From Xenoacremonium recifei (taxonomy: Eukaryota; Ascomycota; Sordariomycetes; Hypocreales; Nectriaceae): DNA of 64,000 nt. Shown here in pieces: positions 54,959 to 64,000 of this stretch; within the stretch, counting starts at the first letter, position 1, and every line of letters starts with the position of its first letter. A model generated the notes under the pieces. It searched no databases and had not been told where the DNA came from. It was given only the letters and a program-made list of their open reading frames with translations. Both the position numbers and the translations under genes were made by a program. The stretch covers positions 1,201,315 to 1,265,314 of the forward strand of contig WOFQ01000004.1 of the NCBI GenBank assembly GCA_012184525.1, read 5' to 3'.

Positions 54959-56430
54959 CTACGTGCTTGACTTCTGTCCCCAGACCACCTTCTGCTTGAA
55001 ATAGCCATGATACTCTCCTGAACGCAGCTCACGTCGAAGATGGGCAATATAGATCATGATTTCATCCTTGGACCAGCCCAATGTGTGCGCCATGAACAAG
55101 ACAAACCCCTCGCTATCCGTTTCTAGACCGTATCGAGTGTAGGGGCCCATCTTTTTCATGGTTGGATCTTCTGGCCAGTCGCCAATGGGATTCTAATCGT
55201 CAAGTCAGACAGATGTCGCTCGAATTGCCATGGCGCCATACCTTGAAATCGAATTCTTGGATATTGATGAACCCGGCTTTCTCCATGGCCTTCCTTTGAG
55301 TTCCATCCTCGACCACGGTGAAGCTGGTTCCGATTTTCTTACTGCCTTCGATGAAGAACTTGCCCCATTGGCCCATGGCCGAAGTTCCAGCGACCGTATT
55401 GTCATCGCTGTTAATTATGGAGGATGCCTCATGGCTTTCTACCCATCCGCCTGGCTTACAGACCCTAAATGCCTCGAATGACAGAGCATCCCAGTCCTTG
55501 ATACAGCCGACAAGCCATCTCATGTGGATATAATCTGCAAAGTCGGAAGCGAAGGTCCATTCCCGCGTACAATCTTCAATCTCACTGGACACAAAACGAT
55601 CAATTCTGAACCATTGGTCTGCCTGTAGAACGCACTTACAATCGTACGTTGGGTGGCACCCAGGAGGGTTGGATAGGTGAGATGTCCGTCCCGATCACTT
55701 CGGCGCCGGGGTACTCATCGGCAAAGTCGCTGATGATAAATTAGGGAAGAAGAGGCAATCCAGCAGAGTGCTCGACGTACATAGCCCAGATACCTGTTTA
55801 CCACGCGATTAGTATTGCATTATCTTCAGTTCACGGGCTCGTACCTGTTCCGCAGCCAATGTCAATGACTTGCTAGCCCTGTCGTCAATACCAGTAAACC
55901 GAGATGGGGGACGCCAAACGGCCACTGACTTGGATCTTGTCTTTTTTCAGAGGCGCCAGATGAAGTTTATCTCCAAGCCCAATTGTCAGGATGTGGTGGC
56001 TGCGAGTGTGATCAGATCTGTATTGTCTCGGTCGCTGCGCCAGTGGCTAGCCTACGTGAGGTCCATTAATTCCTTCTGTGGCTCATCGTTCGATCCCCTA
56101 AAGACAGCATTAGGCTTCTTCCACCAGCGGACATCGTCTGACCGCGCACCAATATTGCGCGTTCCCTTGCTCGCTGTTATAGGTTCGGCCGTGGATCGTT
56201 CGGTATTCTAGGATGCTAGAAGTGACAGATGCAGTCGATGAAGCATTGTCGGCGTCGAGGGTCGAATCCACATCGGTAGTCCCTGGCTTGACTTGTAGTT
56301 AGAGATGGTGTCATTTCTTTGTCGGGGCCGTTCTGGAGTAACTTACCTGTGCGATTTGAGCCCAATGCTGGGGCGGCAATATGCCTGTGACATCTTCAAC
56401 CGTTGGCCGGGCTGGATCCTCGCTGGACAT
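54959..56430 (-). CDS. LaeA-like SAM-dependent methyltransferase, nine exons
   Basis: Exons 56347-56430, 56150-56286, 56056-56097, 55930-55999, 55845-55872, 55781-55793, 55640-55729, 55242-55584 and 54959-55192 sum to 1,041 nt, 346 aa. The family order is complete: SSILEYRTIHGRTY, HHILTIGLGDKLHLAPL, SAM motif I VIDIGCGTGIWAIDFA, GTDISPIQPSWVPPNVRF, EIEDCTREWTF, a KPGGWVE strand, NPIGDWP and a C-terminal helix pair. Exon 6 is only 13 nt. LaeA relatives act in secondary-metabolism and development control. Most members of this larger family have unknown substrates. Confidence 0.93.
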
Positions 56431-57091
56431 CGTGACCTAAATGAGATCTTAATCGCTAGTTTGAAGCTTCCAACGGGACGGGGCGCGCGCTAATTTAGGA
56501 CGATGGTGAAAATGAGGGGATTCGGACTTGCGACGTCATGCAATGAGGGTGGCATCATCTCCAGAGCGGTGAATTTAGGCAGAATAGACTGACATTCCAC
56601 TTGAAGAAACTTTGGCCAGGGTCCTCCAACACTTTAGCTAAGGGGATCCTGCAACACGTTTTGTTAGCCAATGTCACCTCCCAGTTTTGTCCAATTGTGA
56701 CGCTTCTGATTTGACCATATGATCTGAGACCACAACCCGCATCTCAACATCTGCAGATCGGAAGTAATCGCCCCCTTAGTGTGATGTAGTTGTGAATTAA
56801 TCTCCAGAAGTACTATGGATAAATGCCTATAGCCTGTTTTATGACTCGGCGGCTTTGGCTTGCCATCTAGGCAGGCCAAAGGGCCAATAGCAACAGAATG
56901 TTATCTCGTGGAGCCGTTGATAGGAATACCATGGTTTTCTATTGTGCCGTCACCGAAATCTCACCATGTATTTCGCGGTCTCTGCGAGTCTTCCCATATT
57001 CCATGGCCGCCTATCCATCAAATGACCCGAGCCTAACGACTTAAAGTACTTGGAAAACACCCGCCGGTCTTATGGACAGCTCTCCAATAAC
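56431..57091. other. intergenic
   Basis: Upstream of the methyltransferase (left) and 3' flank of the Hsp70-like gene (right). No gene seen. Confidence 0.5.
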
Positions 57092-59281
57092 TCAATCAAC
57101 CCTCGCCAGTTGAGTATGCTTCATCTTACCCGGATTGTCCTCGCCTAAGCTCAGGGCAAGAGCGATCTTATTGCTGAGCGGGGTTTGATCTTTGTCGTCT
57201 ATTGAGGGTTAGAATATATTATTGCAGTGGCTAATTGGTAATGAACTTACAGCATTGAAAACTGACTTCGGCTGCCCCTACAACAGCCTCGATCGTAAAT
57301 TCGACTTGTATAAAGTGTTTACGGCCTATCATTTGCTTGAGAAGACCCTTCCCAACGTGTCGCTCCTTGACTCGCGAGAGATTGACCTCCATGATTGCCT
57401 GGCTTCGAATCCGTCCTGCTCATTTGTTAGTCAACATAAGGAAGGACAGCATGTGTCCCTACTTGCCCTTGTCCTGGAAAGGAGGTGGAGTGTTGTCTAA
57501 ACAGGTCATTATATGCACCCGACATACTCGCTCGTTAGCCGGCGTGCTGGGCTCAAATGGCACCATGTATTTGTACGGCGTCCTGTCCCCATCGCACACT
57601 CTGGAGCCTTTGGTGACGAACCAGTCCATGCAGTTCTCAATCCATTTCTGATTGAACTCGTCCGTGGTGATTCTCTTATCCCTTTTAGCCATCTCCTGTA
57701 TTGTCTTCCATCGACCCCCAGTTGAAGATCCATACTTGATCCGACAGGGGATGCCGTACGATGCTCGAGCACAGCGGCGAGGGAACATAGACACATGCTG
57801 CTTTGCATGGTTAACTAGACCTCTGCACACAGCTAACTGAGGCTCTGTGGAAACTAGGATTTCTGAGGCACGGAGCATTGTGTGGCCTCTATTGGCGCAG
57901 AAGGCGCTCATCTTGGCTTGGACGTATCGAGAGCTTCCCAGTCCGCCTGACAAAATCAAATGGTTCTGGGCATAGCTCAATTAGCATTTGACGGACGCCT
58001 GATAATGGGAGACTTACGACAGGTTTGCCATGAGAGAGGCTCAGGCTGTCGAGCATCTCAGTGATAAGACACTTCATCCCTTCGATTTGTCGGTCAAAGA
58101 GCTTCTCCAGCTCTCCCCTATTTCAGTCAGCTTCCAGCTTTACGGGGCTGCAGCCAGCATACTTACCATTCGAACTCCATCTCTCCGTTTTTGATGCGCA
58201 ACGAACGATCTGTCAACACTTCTTTCATGTCCGGGATCTTGATACGAAAGACGTCCGTCTTATCGTAACGACTCTTTCCAAGCTCATGCTTGTTTGCTTG
58301 GAATGCTTGACTATTACGCATCTGCCATGCCACGATGTCGATTTCGTTGTTCAAAGATCTGCTAAGCGACTGGAGACGTTGTTTGACAATTTCCTGGAAC
58401 TCGCTGTCGATATACGTAGATCCTATGGCCTTGCCTAGCACAGGCTTCAACTCAGTAGTTGATACCTTGCTTTCTTCCACACTGTCGATAGTAAGGAGGC
58501 ACAAGTCCTAGAGACAAGTTAGCTTCTCCCGCCACTCAATCGAATTGGTAGGCTTTATACCAGCGTGCCGCCACCAGCGTCGGCGATCAGGATAGTCTCC
58601 CCGTTCTACAGAGTGTCAGACAGTACATCAGGTATCTAAAGTGTTCTCCCTTACCTGGAACCCATTCTCTTCGCTGAGAGTGAAGGCTGCTACAGCCTGG
58701 GGTTCTGTCAGGCTAGCACTGACTTTGTGTGTCGGACACTGGCCAAAGCCGGCATTTGATGCCAATCTTTTGAATACGTCGACCGTATCAGTATTCCAGG
58801 TCGCGGGGACACTGAAGAAAAACTCGATGTTGGCTGATTCCCAATTCTTGCGGCCCAAGACAGAAGGACCAAAGTAATCCATCAGCGTTACGTACAAGTT
58901 CTCTAAATAGTCCGTGTACAGCTTCCGAATATGAATTTGGTCATCATCTCGGCCGTCCTCCCCAAGCACGTGCTTGAACCATTCCTCAATCCTGATATCG
59001 ACGGGGCGATCGCTGTCGATGGCGCATTGGAATCCCCATCGTATGGCCTTGCTGGGAGATGTCATGTCGTAACTTAGGCGCGTCGGAACTTTGTTTTCTT
59101 GTATCTTCCCGGGCCATGCTTGAAAGACTTGGACAACTTTGGTACCGCGAGCCTTATTTAGGTATGCCACTCCTGTGCCTGCGAGAATGTGACGAGTCAG
59201 CCGTGTGTCGTTGGTTGTCGATGGTCCCTTACAGCTCATGCCCAAGTCGATGCCGACAATCAGATCTGCCTCCAACTTCAT
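57092..59281 (-). CDS. Hsp70-like actin-fold ATPase
   Basis: Exons 59233-59281, 58655-59178, 58561-58605, 58167-58507, 58018-58117, 57467-57965, 57251-57415 and 57092-57198 give 609 aa. The nucleotide-site motifs are phosphate-1 GIDLGMSCTGVAY, phosphate-2 LIADAGGGTLDL (residue ~195) and the adenosine motif LILSGGLGSSRYV (residue ~365). There is no substrate-binding domain with the usual EEVD tail. This matches the expanded fungal Hsp70-like family whose roles are unknown. One intron (57416-57466) starts with GC (GCAAGT) and has a TGACTAAC branch. The last short exon is the least certain. Confidence 0.87.
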
Positions 59282-60329
59282 GGTGAGGGACTCGCAACGC
59301 GTGCGTTGCTAGTATGGGATTGCGGGTTTGGACAAACTTCTTGCGCAGAGATATGGCTGTAGGCGATGGTGTGGCAGCACTCTGTGCGGAGCGTTGGCCG
59401 AGTTAAAGAATGGGCTGGGCTGCCTCCCCTGTCAGGACCAAAAGACAAGGTCCCACGAAACGTCTTCTTCTCGCCCTTGGCGGCTTGCCTTGACAGGGGT
59501 TCTCGCAGGAGTGATTTACGCGCCTAGCCGGCCAGCTGCAGGCTGCCTGAGTCCAAAACCAGAGACAAACCAAGAGCTGGACAAGAAATTTCCAAATTTT
59601 CACGTTCTTGTGTCAAAGACGTACCTGCATTTTACCGAGCACCGTAGGAATAGCCTCAACCGAAACCTAAAACCCTATTAATAACCTTAATCGCTGAGCA
59701 TAAACTCACCATACGGGCTCTAATCACCTTCTGGATTACCAAACGTCCCTTTTAATTGACGTTCACTTCCATTCAACCTCACCCCTAACAAGGTCGAACT
59801 GAATTGATGGCTGGCCTCGATGTTAAGGTTAGTGCATGTAAATATTTAACACAGAGAAGTGAATTTCTGACCACCCAAATGAAGCTCTACCCCCTGTCTG
59901 TTTGCCCCGTGGGGGCCAGGCGGCAAAGACCAGTCACACGGTTGAGGGTGATACCGAAAGTGCAGCGTCCAGACCCCAATGGTCAATTCCAGCCGCTTTT
60001 AGTTTTCAGCTCAGCTGCAAGGGTGCTTGACTATTGATTGCCTTGCAGGGGATGAGACCCCTGCCGTGATGGCGGTAGCGGGGAGACGGCTGGGCAGTCG
60101 AGGAGGCACTGCGGCTGAGACAAGAAATAGAACGGCTCTCGGCATGGTGCAATATGAGCAACAGGTGAAAGCAGACGAGGCAGCCTTGGTACGGTGTATA
60201 ACACGAATGCAGCGATCCCTATCCTTTTGACTCTGGCTTGCCACATCACTCGCTCCGCCTGACCTCTCTTTTTCTGACATCTCTCTTGAGTTCGAATTTG
60301 TTCTTTGTCGTGCTTCCTATCCATTCAGC
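59282..60329. other. intergenic, about 1 kb
   Basis: Divergent upstream region of the Hsp70-like and Thr-rich membrane-protein genes. Frames of 60-120 codons in it have no protein-like composition or start context. Confidence 0.5.
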
Positions 60330-61653
60330 ATGACTACGACAAAGCCAAAGGAAAAGCAAAGCAAAAGCGGCGTCGCTTCCGTGGCCGTTGTCTCCAGCAC
60401 TGCCCAAAGGCGTACTCCTATTCCCCAAGACGCCGGTCTTCCAACGGCTACCACGACGTCTACCACGACTTCTACCACGCTCCTACAAACACCAACAACT
60501 ACGTCAACTACTACTACAAGTACGCCAACAGCAGCACCAATAACTACATCCTCTGCGTCACCAAAGCCCACGGGATCTACCCACCACCATCATTCGGGTC
60601 TGAACGCCGCTCAGGGATTCGGAATAGGCTTTTCCGTCGGCATCGTTCTCATAAGTCTCATCGCTGTCGGCATTGTTATCTATCGCCGATCCAGGATGAA
60701 GGGAACCTCGATCCGAGATACCATTGGCCAGGCTCTCCGTCGCTCTGATTCTCGTCGAGGCCATACTATGGACAATATGCCCCGACGCAGAATCAGCAAG
60801 TCCCAACGTAGCCGCTTGGTGGATTCCACACAATCCACAGATCCAGTGCTAGGATATACCGAGCAATCCTCAGTCATTAACTCACTCGACAGCCTGCCCC
60901 AGCCTATGGCTCACGAGGATCTTCGTCAAGCTCTCACTCAGCTGTGTAACTCCATCAAGAACTTCACCGACAACTTCTTTCATGATGAAGACGTGGACGC
61001 AAAGCCTCTAGACGATGCGACACTGGCGGCACTCGCAGGACAGCGCGAAGAAGCGCCTTGGTCCGAGGTCTTGGCCAGCGGGACCACGAGGAGTGCGGCA
61101 TTGAGGTGCTTTCTTGCCAATATCATCTTCAGGCATATGGACAATGATGTTAATCCCAGCCGCTCACTCCTGCCTCCCGCTGTTTTCTGGAGCTATGCCT
61201 CTATCATGGCTAGGGAAGACGCAAGGGCCCAAATATGTAAGCGATCGCCTACTAATATTTATCTATGCATTCCGTCCCTCTAATATGTGTATTTCAGACC
61301 TTCGGGCAACCTGGCGGCAAATAACGGCATGCCTCTTGCGAGAAAATGGCAATCAAACCATCGACACGGCCGATAGTCGTCGAACCAACATTTCGAACCT
61401 TGCGAACGATATCTTCAACGCCGGTCTACCCATACGCAAGGACAAAGATCGTTTCCTGACTGTCCTGGAGAGTATATTAGATGAAGCAGCTATCCTAGCC
61501 TTCAGACTATTCTCGCAGGAGGACGAGTGGACGTTACTGTGGAACTCTTCGAAACCAGGCGTTGTCGTCTTTCCTCGATTTTTCATGCTACGCTACGATC
61601 CACGGACTGGGAACACATCACGAATCAGGGTTTTGCATGCAGTAACGGTTTAG
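60330..61653 (+). CDS. Thr-rich single-pass membrane protein, unknown
   Basis: Exons 60330-61236 and 61298-61653 give 420 aa. Residues 1-90 are Thr/Ser/Pro-rich and suited to O-glycosylation. A His run precedes one helix at about 97-118 (GFGIGFSVGIVLISLIAVGIVIY), followed by an RRSR stop-transfer and a ~300-residue cytosolic region with helical blocks (LTQLCNSIKNF; FLTVLESILDEAAILAFRLF; MLRYDPRTGN). There is no N-terminal signal peptide, so topology would depend on the single helix. The shape recalls fungal wall-sensor-like proteins, but no family is assigned. Confidence 0.7.
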
Positions 61654-61838
61654 TGGATTGTTTTGCTCGTGTATACAATTAGTCATGTCTCGTTTGGTCT
61701 TTTCCACGTGTATTCATTCGCCACACTTTGGCGCCCTTGACCACAGTAGTCTTCAAACGTATGCCAATGCCAAGTCGCACAGTTGCTATCTGATTTGAAT
61801 CCCGACGCCTGTCAATCAAGTGCTCTCCCGTGTCAATG

Positions 61839-62618
61839 TTAGTTGAACTTGACCTTGGCCTGCACGGTATGTTTCTCTCGCAATTGTTGAAGGGTACTGA
61901 GCACTGGCACCGAGGTTTTAGTTCATGGCGTTCTTGGAAAATAAGAGAACTTACCCTCTCTCGCGGGTGCCAGGTCGGGCGCTCTGTTAGGCGCAGAGAA
62001 CGATGTTCGCTCCCAGCCGTACTGCGAGGGCTGGCTTGCGGGCGGCGAAACGTCCGGCGTCGGTGGCAGAGAAATGGGGGATTGAGGCCGCGGTCGTTGA
62101 CTTGATGCTCTCTGCAGATCCGTAGTCGAGTTCCAAGGGCTCGGCGATCCGGGCGCCTTGAGACGCGCCGGTGACCCTACGCCCATGGTCATCTCCATTG
62201 TCTGAACTTGGTGCATGAAGCTAATCGCTGCAAGCAGTGTGGTGTGAGCAAAGCTGAGGGCTTTTTCGCGGTCGACCAGCTTTTGATAGTTGCGCAGGAG
62301 ATATGTGACGCGCTTCTCGAGGCTCAGGGGGTCAGCTCCATTGAGGACGAACTGACCAAAGTCGTCGAGTAGAGTGATAGTGCGTCGGATGGCTTCGACG
62401 ATCCATTTGCGATAATGGTCAGGGTAGCACCGGAGGGCCTCTGCAACATCGATACGGCAGGCTGTTGCATGCTCGAGGTCATCTTCGATCTGTTTTACCA
62501 GGCAGATAAAAGTTTGGGCGTCTTCTCTGACACCTTGGATCTGAAAGCCGATCTCGACAAGACGAAAGGTGGCGGTGAGGCCTGAGAGGGTCGAAGATGC
62601 GATGCCGATGACCTCCAT
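61839..62618 (-). CDS. HeLo-like / STAND N-terminal-type helical protein
   Basis: Exons 61955-62618 and 61839-61903 (intron GTAAGT...GAACTAAA...GCCAG) give 242 aa. Without splicing the frame ends in an unrelated YFPRTP; splicing gives a coherent VLSTLQQLREKH end. Residues 1-130 start MEVIGIASSTLSGLTATFRLVEIGF and are all-helical, like the N-terminal effector domains of fungal STAND/HET-type proteins. About 140-215 is Pro/Ser-rich. There is no NACHT or NB-ARC part: a stand-alone domain. A cell-death or prion-like role is only an inference. Confidence 0.68.
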
Positions 62619-63890
62619 GTTCGAAAAGCGTGTCGATCAGCGTCTCGAGTGTAGATCAAAAATTATACAACGTCAATCAGATGTACGAAAGGATCTGCCG
62701 CAGTAGGTCCAGAGCGCTGATCGCGTGAAGACTGATGTACTCAAGCCTCTCTCCAGATTCCCTCGAAACCAGACTTAAGCTGTCTCCTCCCCAGAAACCA
62801 TCTCGGATATCGGCCATCCAGAACCAGCGCCAAGCCTACAGGGCTCAGCTCTCTCTGGCCGGTTGGGATTCAGCTGACCCTGGATCGGAGATGTCTTGGT
62901 CAACCAACAAGTCCTATTTTACAGGATCTAGACTCGGCCGTCCTCGCCTAAGCGAAGTACCAATAGAAGCAACGGGACATTGGGGGCTAGGACTCAGGTG
63001 CATCCAGCCGAGAAATTCTCACCAACCTCATTGGTCTTTTTAGAACCTCATTACTCAGACATCCTGGCATGTGACTGTGATATGTGGTCGTGGCTTGCAG
63101 TAGGGCCATGCGGCTGAACAAGACTCACCCGTTATCGCCCTCTGAGAGACAGGGACGGCAGAAGGAGTCCAATGCAACCTACAATCAACCCATCTATATC
63201 ACGCCGCTTATTATTTTTAGTGTTGCCTAGTGGCGAAAGCCAGTTACGAGCCGCCAGCTGTATTGCAGTAACGCAAGCCACCGTCCCGTCTAACCAATGG
63301 CATGGTTTAGAGTCAGCCCTAAAAGACTGTCTGGTCCTTTTCTCATTTGGGCGGCACATCCTTCCGGCGCTAAGGCCTTCTCCAGGCGGGGAGACGGGCT
63401 GGATGGATGGTCTCGGCCACCAACCTCGCTGTCGATCACTTGTCGGCTGGGTGCATAGTGCCTCTTCTTGTTTTGTGCTTCAGTTGTGGCTTTTGCCGCT
63501 TCCAATCTTTGAAGCAGTGCTTTGGCGATGTGTTGGAAGTATGCCCGTACCAAATATCCAGTGTAAAGATCTCCACTCCATCAGGACATGAAATAAACCA
63601 GAAAAACGCATTTGGGGAACCCTATTTGGAGGTTTACTCAAATAGACCCTCAAGGGAGGATTTTTCTAAAAATATTCTTCTTCACAAACCAAGATTTGTG
63701 AATCTTAAATAATTATGCAAGGATGGGACGAACCGTGAGGCGATATTTCAGCTACCCTAGAGTGTCACTCTGCATGTCACCAGATTGGGGACACAACTTC
63801 CCTCTTACATCAACATCCCTTGGCATCCACTGTTAAGGGACTCGCGCTAAATACACCCAATCACTAACAGACGCAACATAACATCCCGCG
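62619..63890. other. intergenic, about 1.3 kb
   Basis: No supported gene on either strand. The right 100 bp is the leader of the edge gene (CACCCAATCACTAACAG...). Confidence 0.5.
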
Positions 63891-64000
63891 ATGGCCTCAG
63901 TGCCAGTCGCCGCCCCCTTCGACACAGGCCCCGACACACCGACGCATCTGTCAAGACTTGCCAGAGCTCGGCTGCTCGCTGGAGCTGAACATGACATCCG
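63891..64000 (+). CDS. 5' end of a gene running off the right edge
   Basis: An ATG in strong context (CCGCGATGGCC) opens a frame (MASVPVAAPFDTGPDTP...) to the window edge, with high third-position GC like the core genes. Product not recognisable from 36 residues. Confidence 0.55.
   Translation, partial: MASVPVAAPFDTGPDTPTHLSRLARARLLAGAEHDI

Noticed and set aside
62735..63043. 102-codon plus-strand frame
   Set aside because: No family resemblance, no start context and no neighbouring exons.

Overview
This window looks like a piece of nuclear chromosome from a filamentous ascomycete (Pezizomycotina, most likely a Sordariomycete). The evidence is short spliceosomal introns (about 40-60 nt, GTRNGT donors, CTAAC/CTGAC-like branch sites, YAG acceptors), Zn2Cys6 regulators, a low-molecular-weight fungal thioredoxin reductase, a VPS53 of fungal layout and a large ankyrin protein with the N-terminus typical of mould accessory genomes. 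I saw no tRNA, rRNA or CRISPR array. All gene models below were spliced by eye; exon sums were checked to be multiples of three.

Layout. 0.9-5.6 kb: a 1,522-aa ankyrin/membrane protein on the minus strand. 6.2-10 kb: a decayed esterase and three small secreted or membrane proteins. 11.4-23.9 kb is the conserved core: an FN3/coiled-coil membrane protein, VPS53 (GARP tethering complex), thioredoxin reductase, UDP-GlcNAc pyrophosphorylase and a monocarboxylate-type MFS carrier. 24-34 kb: an RGG-rich protein, two unknown divergent genes (one with an apparent frameshift), an isochorismatase-like hydrolase, a degenerate Aos1/SAE1-like E1 subunit, and a divergent AIFM2-like flavoprotein. 35-42.6 kb: a plausible catabolic module of Zn2Cys6 regulator, sugar permease and type-B carboxylesterase.

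42.6-46.1 kb is a mosaic of broken genes: a TPR-protein tail and a beheaded dipeptidyl-peptidase III joined head to head, the tail of a CmcJ/AsaB-like gene, an LTR-like element also found at 25.6 kb, a 90-bp inverted duplicate shared with 51.9 kb, a displaced copy of the TPR gene's 3' end, and two kinds of tandem repeat. A fragment of mitochondrial processing peptidase beta lies at 52 kb. 47-56.4 kb carries a P450, a Zn2Cys6 regulator, a sugar transporter and a LaeA-like methyltransferase, an accessory-metabolism group without a visible backbone synthase. 57-62.6 kb: an Hsp70-like ATPase with a probable GC-AG intron, a Thr-rich single-pass membrane protein and a HeLo-like/STAND-N-terminal-type protein. 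The start of one more gene runs off the right edge.

Most notable: the degenerate E1 subunit paired divergently with an FAD oxidoreductase; the head-to-head join of two beheaded genes; a zinc cluster spread over four exons with 14- and 11-nt microexons; and a CACCCGAG motif shared by three promoter regions.
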